Part shown: in pieces, positions 16,100-23,437 of the stretch | Numbering within the stretch: the first letter of the stretch is position 1 | Layout of the letters: each line of letters begins with the position of its first letter | Origin: Streptomyces anulatus | GTDB taxonomy: Bacteria; Actinomycetota; Actinomycetes; Streptomycetales; Streptomycetaceae | Length of the DNA: 64,000 bases | Direction: 5' to 3' | Assembly: GCF_000721175.1 (NCBI RefSeq) | Contig: NZ_JOEZ01000018.1 | Span: forward strand, 147,829 to 211,828 | Program-made: the position numbers and the translations under genes | The notes under the pieces: model-generated | What the model was told of the DNA's origin: nothing | Databases searched by the model: none | What the model saw: the letters and a program-made list of their open reading frames with translations, nothing else

Positions 16100-17386
16100 C
16101 TACCAGGGCGCCAGCCCACGCTCGGCCGGGTCCGTGTGGGGCAAGAGCGCCTCCCGGGCACGTGAGTTCAGGGCCATGAGCTTGTCCGCCGTGCGATCGA
16201 CGAAGAAGACGAACGCTTTGGCGGTGTCGGCGAAGGCCGCTGCCGGGCGACTGATACCGGCTGTCGTGATGACGATGAGCCGCTTGGGTACGTCCTCACC
16301 TGCCGCCGCGGCCAGGCCGTTCATCCGCTGAACCTCGGAGGTGGACAGGTTCTTGGCCCTGTCGTGCCACTCGATGTGGAACGCGTCGGACCGGATGGGC
16401 TGTTCGGCGTCCCCTTCTTCGAGGTCCCCGAAGCCGAATGCCGTCAACTGCTCGAGAGCCGTGTCCGTGATGTGCTGAGGGCTGGGCGAGCGCCGCGAGG
16501 TCTTCGGCTCGGCTTCCTCGTCGAGCTGACCGACATCGGCGCCGGCGTCCCCCAGCCACTGGGGCGGAGCGGCTTCGTCTGCGAAGAGCGACTCCTGCCA
16601 CTCGGACCGGTGCCCGGCGGGATCCGGTTCCCCGCGACCGGCCGGCTCGCACGACACCTCCACGTCCCAGGCCTTCAGGCCCCTGCCGAGTACGTCGGCG
16701 ATGTCCGCCACCGACACGTCCGCGCGGGGTACCCCTGGCGTGGGCTTCGTGCTGCGCCACAGGTTCCGGGCCAGATCGACGCGGCCCCAAGCTCCGCATT
16801 CCGCGAGGTGCACATCCACCAGCCAGCCGAGGGCGGGCTTGAGTGAGACGCGGACGAACGCGTCGGGGAACTCGGCCTCGACGAAGCTGCCGTCGCGTCC
16901 GCCCACGATGTCGAGTTTCGGCGAGTGGCGGGGGCCGTACGGGAAGTAGCCGTTCCCCGCCGCCACGCGCCGCACTCGCACACCCCGGGCGTCCAGGAGG
17001 TCGGCCAGCTCGGTCATGTCGGACGGCTCGCTCTCGTTCCAGCGCCACGGCGAGGGAACCGGTACGTCGGTGAGGTGGGCCGACGCCATGGCGTGCAGGG
17101 CGTCGACGAGTACCTCGTCGGGCGTGTCCAGCGGCCAGACGGACGGCTCACTGTTCAGTACCGGGTCCAGCACCGCCCAGACGATCGTGTAGCCCATGCG
17201 CACCTGCGCCAGCACGACCGAGCGTTTGCCGGACAGCGTGACCTTCAGATGCATTAGGCGGTTCGCGTCGTCGAACTGCACCCGGTCGGCAAGCTCGGGA
17301 TGACGCTCGCACAGAGCCTGTTCCAGGCTCTTGAAGTGCAGGTGTCTGCCGAAGGCGGCGACCATGTCACCGGGCGGGAAAGGCAA
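16100..17386 (-). CDS. Mrr-like restriction protein with atypical active site
   Basis: Predicted 428-residue protein. The N-terminal two thirds (FKSLEQALCERHPELADRV, AVLDPVLNSEPSVWPLD and others) are not recognised. The last 110 residues resemble the end of an Mrr-type PD-(D/E)xK domain: FHIEWHDRAKNLSTSEVQ, then RLIVITTAGISRPAAAFADTAKAFVFFVD. The strand that normally gives QxK reads IEWHD, so the catalytic lysine is missing or displaced. The start is uncertain: TTG 17386 has AGGAG eight bases upstream and ATG 17365 is an alternative. The position beside McrBC and EVE supports a restriction role. Confidence 0.55.
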   Translation of the reverse strand: MPFPPGDMVAAFGRHLHFKSLEQALCERHPELADRVQFDDANRLMHLKVTLSGKRSVVLAQVRMGYTIVWAVLDPVLNSEPSVWPLDTPDEVLVDALHAMASAHLTDVPVPSPWRWNESEPSDMTELADLLDARGVRVRRVAAGNGYFPYGPRHSPKLDIVGGRDGSFVEAEFPDAFVRVSLKPALGWLVDVHLAECGAWGRVDLARNLWRSTKPTPGVPRADVSVADIADVLGRGLKAWDVEVSCEPAGRGEPDPAGHRSEWQESLFADEAAPPQWLGDAGADVGQLDEEAEPKTSRRSPSPQHITDTALEQLTAFGFGDLEEGDAEQPIRSDAFHIEWHDRAKNLSTSEVQRMNGLAAAAGEDVPKRLIVITTAGISRPAAAFADTAKAFVFFVDRTADKLMALNSRAREALLPHTDPAERGLAPW

Positions 17387-17497
17387 GGGAAACACTCCTG
17401 TTGAGTAGCGGCGGCGTCTGGCGCGGCCGGGGACGCCGTGATCCGTTGACGGAGCGTAGGTCGACCGGATGCCGTCGCTCAAAGCGTTTGGCTGTCC

Positions 17498-17977
17498 TCA
17501 ACGGCATTGGCTGCCGGATTGACCGGAAATCGCTTCAGACCTCTCGCCGTGCTGGTCGATCTCCGCCCAGACGGTCTTGCCGGAGGGCGGGCGCGGGTCC
17601 GTGCCCCAGCGGTCGGCCAGAGCGTCGACCAGGAGCAGGCCGCGGCCCGACTCGTCGTCCGGGCCCCGATCCGGGGGGATCGCGGGGCGGTACTCACCCC
17701 GAGTGTCGCTCACGGCGATGCGCAGGGTGCCGGCCGTCCCGTCCAGCGTCAGTGCCACCAGGAAGTCGCGGCCCTGGACGCGGCCGTGCAGCGCCGCGTT
17801 GGCGGCCAGCTCCGCGACGACGTGTTCCGCTCTCTCGATGACTCGCGGTGACATCTCCCATGCGATCAGCCGTTCCACGGCCAGGAGCCGGGCGAGACGG
17901 GCGCCGCGGCGGGTGGAGGAGAGTTGCTGCGCGAACGTGTGTACGGTGGCGCGGGATTGGGGCGTGGAGGTGTGCAT
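17498..17977 (-). CDS. RsbW-like ATP-binding regulator (HATPase_c)
   Basis: Anti-sigma-factor-type histidine-kinase-like ATPase of 159 residues. Visible motifs are the N-box VVAELAANAALHG, the G1-like SDTRGEYRP and the GRGLLLVDALADRWG segment. Such proteins are abundant in Streptomyces and usually accompany DUF5753 XRE and DUF397 genes, as here. Its partner is probably a sigma factor or the divergent regulator, but no target can be read from sequence. Confidence 0.85.
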   Translation of the reverse strand: MHTSTPQSRATVHTFAQQLSSTRRGARLARLLAVERLIAWEMSPRVIERAEHVVAELAANAALHGRVQGRDFLVALTLDGTAGTLRIAVSDTRGEYRPAIPPDRGPDDESGRGLLLVDALADRWGTDPRPPSGKTVWAEIDQHGERSEAISGQSGSQCR

Positions 17978-18022
17978 GGGGAAACCGTGGCGGGCGTGCG
18001 GGGGTGTGTTCCAGTAGCGCGG

Positions 18023-18047
18023 CCCGTACGCTGCGTCAGCGTACGGG
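18023..18047. promoter_or_regulatory. 25-bp perfect inverted repeat in the divergent promoter
   Basis: Two 11-base arms, CCCGTACGCTG and its exact complement, flank CGT. The site lies 45 bp beyond the ATPase start and 97 bp before the XRE gene, consistent with an autoregulated operator for the divergent pair. Confidence 0.6.
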
Positions 18048-18143
18048 CACGTTTTGTGGACAGTACGGGGATCTTTCCGTCACCGTGGGTGAGTCGATCG
18101 CGGGGATGCCGCAGAGGACGTACGCACCTGGAGGTGGCCGCGT

Positions 18144-18995
18144 ATGACGGACAGCACTGACGTGACGGCTTGCGACTGGGAGCGCGAGCCCGACCCTTCC
18201 GACAGTCTGCGGACCTTCGGAGCCGTCGTCCAGGCCCTGCGCGAGCATGCCGGGCTCAGCCGGGTCGATTTCGGGGCGAGGGTCAGGTTCTCCAAACACA
18301 CGGTGGAATCGGTGGAGTTGGGGCGGCGGATGCCCGACGACTCCTTCGTGGAGCGGGCGGAGGAGGCGCTGGGCAACACGGGGGCGTTACGGAAGGCGGC
18401 CGGGCATCTGACCCGGGGTGAGGCGGGGCTGGCGGCCTGGTTCCGGCGATGGGCTCGGCTGGAGAAGGTGGCGGTGAGCCTGTGCACGTACGAGTGCAGG
18501 CTGGTGCCGGGGTTGTTGCAGTCGGAGGGGTATGCGCGGGCGGTGTTCGACAACAGCATTCCGCCGCTGTCGGATGAGCAGTTGGAGGCCCAGGTCGTAG
18601 CCAGGATGGAGCGACAGAAGATGTTCTACGAGCGGCCGAACGTGCCGTTCAGCTTCATCGTCGAGGAGCACCTCTTCCGGCGTCGGCTTGGTGGGCTTGA
18701 GGTGACGCGGGGGCTTCTCGACCACGTGCTGGAACTGACCGCGCCACGGAATGTGACGCTTCAGGTGATGCCGCTGGACGCTGAGTTCCATGCTTGCCTG
18801 GATGGTCCCGTGCAGTTGTTGGAGACCCCTGAGCGGCGGCGGCTCGCGTACTCCGAAGGACAGCAGAACGGCCGCCTGATCAGCGACGCGAAAGAGGTGA
18901 GCCTCCTCTACCAGTGCTATGACACACTGCGCTCGCAGGCCCTGAACCCCAAAGACTCGCGGGGTCTGCTGGAGCGACTGCGAGGAGAGCTATGA
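18144..18995 (+). CDS. XRE regulator with DUF5753 (Scr1 family)
   Basis: Transcription regulator of 283 residues. An N-terminal helix-turn-helix (about 15-75, LREHAGLSRVDFGARVRFSKHTVESVE) is followed by the DUF5753 domain (CTYECRLVPGLLQSEGYARAVF, then PFSFIVEEHLFRRRLGG, then VTLQVMPLDAEFHA). It pairs with the DUF397 gene by an ATGA overlap, a common Streptomyces arrangement related to Scr1/Scr2 and to the BldB family of developmental proteins. GGAGG precedes the ATG. Confidence 0.93.
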   Translation: MTDSTDVTACDWEREPDPSDSLRTFGAVVQALREHAGLSRVDFGARVRFSKHTVESVELGRRMPDDSFVERAEEALGNTGALRKAAGHLTRGEAGLAAWFRRWARLEKVAVSLCTYECRLVPGLLQSEGYARAVFDNSIPPLSDEQLEAQVVARMERQKMFYERPNVPFSFIVEEHLFRRRLGGLEVTRGLLDHVLELTAPRNVTLQVMPLDAEFHACLDGPVQLLETPERRRLAYSEGQQNGRLISDAKEVSLLYQCYDTLRSQALNPKDSRGLLERLRGEL

Positions 18996-19177
18996 GTACG
19001 ACAGAACTCGCCTGGTTCAAGTCCAGCTACAGCGGCACCCAGGGCGACAGTTGCGTGGAGGTCGCTGTCACCGAACAGGCCATCTGCGTACGGGACTCCA
19101 AGGACGTGACTCGCCCGCACTTCGCCGTCAGGCGTGAGGAGTGGTCGCGGTTCGTGGGGTTCGCGGCGGAGGCCTGA
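18992..19177 (+). CDS. DUF397 protein
   Basis: A 61-residue DUF397 protein with the family blocks WFKSSYSGTQGDSCVEVAV, ICVRDSKD and RREEWSRFVGFA. It overlaps the XRE gene by four bases, so it is co-translated. Known relatives interact with the paired DUF5753 regulator and relieve its activity. Confidence 0.93.
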   Translation: MSTTELAWFKSSYSGTQGDSCVEVAVTEQAICVRDSKDVTRPHFAVRREEWSRFVGFAAEA

Positions 19178-19201
19178 GCGGAGCGGCGTGCGCGGTGGCG
19201 C

Positions 19202-19631
19202 TCAGACGATTTTGCAGAGCGTCATCGCACGCATGTAGGCATCGCCCGGTGACCCGAGGGCGGAGCTGCGGCCCACGTAGATGGTGTCCCACTGCGAGGT
19301 TCCGACCGGGCACGTGGCGGGACTGATGAGCAGGCCGCCGGAGAGATCGGGACTCGTCGTGGTGGCGTCCGGTATGCCGGGGGTGGCTGGTTCGGCCGAG
19401 GCGCCGGGCTCTCCCTCGTCGCCCTTGGCGCCGCGTTCGCCTCGTGACCCCTGTTCGCCCTGAACCCCCCTGCGATCCCCGTGCCCCTTTCTGCCCCGCC
19501 GGGCCCCGCGCGCCGGTCGGGCCGGTCGCGACGAAGTAGACGCCGGCTACTGCTCCCGCCGCACCGGACAGGGTGACGACGGCTGCGGTGGCGGCGATGC
19601 CGATCGCGAGGCGGCGACGGTTCGGTCTCAT
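19202..19631 (-). pseudogene. Collagen-like exported protein gene with frameshift
   Basis: Starts MRPNRRRLAIGIAATAAVV, with one N-terminal hydrophobic segment, then Gly-X-Y repeats (GPTGARGPAGQKGARGSQGG). At a run of six C on the plus strand (19465-19470) the frame is lost. One base fewer would continue the repeats (GEQGSRGERGAKGDEGEPG) into a C-terminal domain ending DAYMRAMTLCKIV and a TGA at 19202-19204. The intact gene would encode about 142 residues. Its ATG overlaps the stop of the CoiA-like gene. Either a real homopolymer frameshift (possibly phase-variable) or a sequencing error explains it. Confidence 0.7.
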
Positions 19632-21973
19632 GGCCTCTCCTTCGGGGCATCGGCGGTGTGGGCGGCAGCACTGTATGTCGCGAACACTCGGGCCTGTTCC
19701 GTCTTCCGGAGCCGGCCCAGTTCGATGGGGCGCAGGCCGTAGGGCCGTCCGAGGCGTTTGAGGATGGCGTCGAAGTACGGCACGGGGGTGTGCTCGGAGG
19801 CGACCACGAGGGAGGACAGCAGCACTCCATAGGCGGGCGGGCTGTCAACGGCTACGAGGATCGATTCCCTGGCCTTGGCGGACAGGTCCGATGGCTTGAG
19901 CCCGGCGGCAGCGGCAAGCGTGTGCCAGCCCACGCAGACCTGGCGTTGGGCAGCGTCGATCAACGCCCGGCGAACGGCTACGGTCACGGCCGCCTTGGTA
20001 GTCCCGAGCTTGGACCAGTGCACGCGGTCCTCTTTTGCGGACGGAACGGCTGGGCTGCTCTGAGCCGTTGGTGCGGACCGTCTGCTGTGCGCGTATGCGC
20101 GGTCCAGGGCAACCCGCCAGGCCGCCTCCACTGTCGGCATGGCGGCGTCAGGTTCCCAGCCCAACTCGGCCAGTACGTCGCCGAAGAACGGTGCCGGGCC
20201 CGAGTCCTGGCGATCCGCCTTCACCAACGCCGACAACAGGCCACGGCTCGGTACGTAGGGCTTGTCCACTGCGGCCAGCAGCCTCACTTGGTCCTTCGCT
20301 GACAACGTGGAGTGCGAAATGCCCTGTCTGTTGATCAATGTTCTCCACTTGATGCGACTGCGCCCGTTGGCGACCTGGTTCAGATGTGCGCGGATCCGGC
20401 CCACGAGCTGGGCGTCGTTCCATAGACGGGTGGCGCTCTCCTTCAGAGAGGTGTTCAAGGACTGCTGTAGTTCCGGCGTTAACGCGTTCTGCGCAAGGGC
20501 GTACGCGGTCCTCCGTTCACGCTCCCAGACCTCCGCAACCTTTGCCTCGGACAGGTCGGACCTCCAGCCGAGACCCGCGAGGACCTCGGCGAAGTAGGGA
20601 GCGGGTGCCTCCGGGGTGTGTGCTGGCTTGACGAGTGCCGAGAGCACTGGTTTGCCGTCGGCCCGGGGATGGTCCACCTCGATGAGGAGGCGCACGCGTT
20701 CGTCCGGGGTGACGTCGCCGGGCGCCGCTCCGGCGTGGCTGATCAGCGTCTCCCAGTTGATGAGGCCGCGGGCGCGGGCGACGATGCCGAGCCTTGAGCG
20801 GAAGACGCGGATCGTCTCGGCCTCACCGAGGGGAAGTGGGCTGGGTGTTGAGGCGGCCGGTTCGGTCGTCGCGGGGGTGGCCGGGGGCGACTCGGGACGC
20901 GGAGATGCGGGGCGCAAGTCCGGCCAGCGGGAGTCGGTCTGCTGAGGTAGGGGCGACGCGCCGTCGGCGCGTATCAGCCAGGCGGGTCCGGAGGGGGGCG
21001 CTTCGGTGAGCGGCAGCAGGTGGGCTGAGGAGTAGATGATGTGCAGTTGGTGGGGAGAAGGGGCAGGGTGGGCATGCGGCAGGGTGATCCGGGCCCGAAT
21101 GGCGGCCGAGCCGAGCGGCTGCAGGTCGGCCTCGTAGAGGCGTACGGCGGTGCCGTCCGGGTCAGTGTGCGATGCCGGGAGCTCGGTCGCTGCGGTGAAG
21201 GCGATGGTGCCCGGAGCCAGCGGGAAGGCCACGGGCGTAGGAGCCGGAACGGGCGTGCTGCTCGCGGGCGGTTCGGCGTCGAGGCTGGGCGTGATGACCC
21301 CCTCGTTCGACAGGCGGCACTCGGTGAGGGCCGACCACGCGAGGCTGTTGTCCGAGTACTGCGCGCCGACGTACACCTCGCGGGTATTGCCCTGGGTGCG
21401 GCAGGAGATGCGGATGGCATGTCCGGCGGCGTCCACCTCGTTGTGCGAGAGCCCGCAGTAGGGTCCGTACGCCCAGTGGACGTGGGTGTGCCGGTCGGCG
21501 AGGCGTTCGCGTGTCTCCTGCCACTCGCGGAGGGAGAGGCGGGCCAACTGGACCCGGATGAGCCGGGACCGGCCCTGACCGAACCGGACCTCGACGGCTC
21601 CACCGTGGACCGAACCGGGGTCCAGGTACGTGATGTCGGCGTCCTGGTACCCCTGGCGCAGTAGCCAGCGCCGTAGCGCCTGCCCGATGTACAGGTGATC
21701 TGCGCTGGCCTCACCGGTTTCCGTGCGGCGGCAGTGCACGGGCGGCCGGTGCGCGTAGTGGCACTTCTTCCCCGTGTACCGCTTCGGAGTCAACTTCTTG
21801 CCGCAGCCTCCGAGCAGGACGCCGCAGTAGAAGTCGTGGCGGGTCCGGCCCTGCATGAACGTGTCGAAGTCGTCGTGGTCGTAAGGGAGGAAGACCGGTA
21901 CATCGGACCCTGCACGTCCGATGACGGCGGTTTGGACTTTGCGGGTGTCTCCCTCGTCGGGGAACGATGTCAT
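19628..21973 (-). CDS. CoiA-like protein with three internal repeats
   Basis: A 781-residue protein. The N-terminus resembles competence protein CoiA: FYCGVLLGGCGKKLTPKRY followed by CHYAHRP and a later Cys (Cys50, Cys57, Cys71, His75, Cys81), a likely zinc site ahead of a nuclease-like region. A Pro-rich linker (about 235-385) leads to three repeats of roughly 136 residues, each with xxWxTL, then a VDxP segment and LLSALV/LLSSLV, then PxPYF/PFF and LGW. The WxTL blocks lie near residues 403, 539 and 679. The repeats look like a binding scaffold. No function is assigned. Confidence 0.7.
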   Translation of the reverse strand: MTSFPDEGDTRKVQTAVIGRAGSDVPVFLPYDHDDFDTFMQGRTRHDFYCGVLLGGCGKKLTPKRYTGKKCHYAHRPPVHCRRTETGEASADHLYIGQALRRWLLRQGYQDADITYLDPGSVHGGAVEVRFGQGRSRLIRVQLARLSLREWQETRERLADRHTHVHWAYGPYCGLSHNEVDAAGHAIRISCRTQGNTREVYVGAQYSDNSLAWSALTECRLSNEGVITPSLDAEPPASSTPVPAPTPVAFPLAPGTIAFTAATELPASHTDPDGTAVRLYEADLQPLGSAAIRARITLPHAHPAPSPHQLHIIYSSAHLLPLTEAPPSGPAWLIRADGASPLPQQTDSRWPDLRPASPRPESPPATPATTEPAASTPSPLPLGEAETIRVFRSRLGIVARARGLINWETLISHAGAAPGDVTPDERVRLLIEVDHPRADGKPVLSALVKPAHTPEAPAPYFAEVLAGLGWRSDLSEAKVAEVWERERRTAYALAQNALTPELQQSLNTSLKESATRLWNDAQLVGRIRAHLNQVANGRSRIKWRTLINRQGISHSTLSAKDQVRLLAAVDKPYVPSRGLLSALVKADRQDSGPAPFFGDVLAELGWEPDAAMPTVEAAWRVALDRAYAHSRRSAPTAQSSPAVPSAKEDRVHWSKLGTTKAAVTVAVRRALIDAAQRQVCVGWHTLAAAAGLKPSDLSAKARESILVAVDSPPAYGVLLSSLVVASEHTPVPYFDAILKRLGRPYGLRPIELGRLRKTEQARVFATYSAAAHTADAPKERP

Positions 21974-22102
21974 TACGCGCCTCCGGGTGGGCGGTGAGTC
22001 AGGGCTGACAGCAGGAAGCGGTGCCGGCGATCGTCACGGCGGCCAGGTCACCCCGGCCCCGCCTCGGAAGCCGGAGAACGCCCGCTGGGCCGGCGCGCGT
22101 GA

Positions 22103-22127
22103 GCGGAAGGCTCGGTCAGCCTTCCGC
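22103..22127 (-). terminator. Terminator hairpin at the end of the leftward DISARM-like operon
   Basis: A 10-base perfect stem (GCGGAAGGCT and complement) around CGGTC overlaps the stop codon of the 22116 gene. It marks the end of the minus-strand transcript. Confidence 0.7.
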
Positions 22128-23372
22128 TTCGCGTTCCTCCTCGTCGCCGCCCCCACCCCGGCGGCGCACTCGCTCAGCGATCCCGCTGGAGAGCCTGCCC
22201 GTAGTCGTTCTTGCTCGGTCGAGGGTCTCGTTGCCGAGGCTCTTGGCGGCACCGACGCCCTTCGCTCCTGATTCCAGCGCCTTGTCCCTTGCCTCCGCCG
22301 CCGCGACCGCCCATCGTCTTGCTTCCGAAGATTGGCGACCGGACTCGATCCCGAGCCGCCCGTGGAGGCCATGGATGCCGGTCACGACATGGTTGCTCGA
22401 TTGAACGACGGCCGGGGACTTGGTCGGGTGCAGCAACACCTTCGCGTTTGCCTCACCTGCGGCCGTGTTCATCCGGGCCAGCAGACGCTCTGTACTCCGC
22501 GAGATGAGATCCAGGCGATTCTGCCGGGCGATCCGAATCCCGATGCGATGCCGGTCCAGTTCGTCCGGAGCCGCGTCTAGCACGCGGTCGAGTTCGAGCA
22601 CCGCGATCGCGTCATTCAGTTGGAAGCAACGAGCCAGAACGGCGAGCCATTCCGGCGCCTTGGACTCGGCTTCCTTGGCCGCCGTCGCGAGATCACCGAC
22701 CTTGGTCTTGCGCTCCATCTTCTCCGCGAGGGCGTCGAGTCGACGCAGCGCGTACGCCTGGGTCGACGCGATCGTCTCCGACGTGTTCTGCACCTTCGAC
22801 CACGTGATCTCGGAGACCCGGCCCACCTGGTCCCTGATGGTCATGGCCTCCCCGATCACGAGTTCCACTCCGACCATGTCCGCCAACGCCTTGTCCTCCT
22901 GGGCGCGGAGCACGTCGGTGACCTTCTCGTCGATCGTGGCGAGGTAGTCGGTGATCTCGTCCATGGTTTGCTGCATCGCAAGCTGTGCCATCATTCCCGC
23001 GGCACCAGACAGACGCGCTGGGTTGGTCAGGAATGAGCCAGCCCCCTTGTCGACCTGAAGCCAGTTCTTGATGGATCCAGGTTTCCCCACCATCGCATGG
23101 CTGATCCCTGGCGTCTTGCTGTCCATCAGCCCGAACTTCTTCACACGCTGCGCGGACTCCTTGGTCAACTTCACCCAGAGGGCGGAATTGGCGGCAATAT
23201 CCGAACCTGCCTGCGCGGCTGCAGCCCCGGTACCGAAGACGGACTTGAGCCTTTTCGGTTCACGGTCCTTTGACGACAGTCCCTCCGAGACGAGGAAACG
23301 TTCGACGTCCGCCGCGTTCCCGATGACCGCCAGTCCGTCACCGTCACTGATCAGCTGTATCTCGTTGTCCAT
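22116..23372 (-). CDS. Unknown helical protein, last gene of the leftward operon
   Basis: A 418-residue protein of no recognised family. After an alpha/beta-looking first 35 residues it is almost entirely helical and Ala/Glu/Arg-rich, with a mildly hydrophobic segment near 120-135 (LSGAAGMMAQLAMQQ) and a charged C-terminal end (RRRGGGGDEEEREAEG). It follows the methylase by 65 bases on the same strand and ends in a hairpin, so it is probably part of the defence transcript. A structural or regulatory role is possible; nothing catalytic is visible. Confidence 0.7.
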   Translation of the reverse strand: MDNEIQLISDGDGLAVIGNAADVERFLVSEGLSSKDREPKRLKSVFGTGAAAAQAGSDIAANSALWVKLTKESAQRVKKFGLMDSKTPGISHAMVGKPGSIKNWLQVDKGAGSFLTNPARLSGAAGMMAQLAMQQTMDEITDYLATIDEKVTDVLRAQEDKALADMVGVELVIGEAMTIRDQVGRVSEITWSKVQNTSETIASTQAYALRRLDALAEKMERKTKVGDLATAAKEAESKAPEWLAVLARCFQLNDAIAVLELDRVLDAAPDELDRHRIGIRIARQNRLDLISRSTERLLARMNTAAGEANAKVLLHPTKSPAVVQSSNHVVTGIHGLHGRLGIESGRQSSEARRWAVAAAEARDKALESGAKGVGAAKSLGNETLDRARTTTGRLSSGIAERVRRRGGGGDEEEREAEG

Positions 23373-23437
23373 TGCCCGCTCCTGAGTGGTTTCTCGCAGT
23401 TGAGAGTGGTCGGGACGCGTGCGGCGATCGCCGACGG

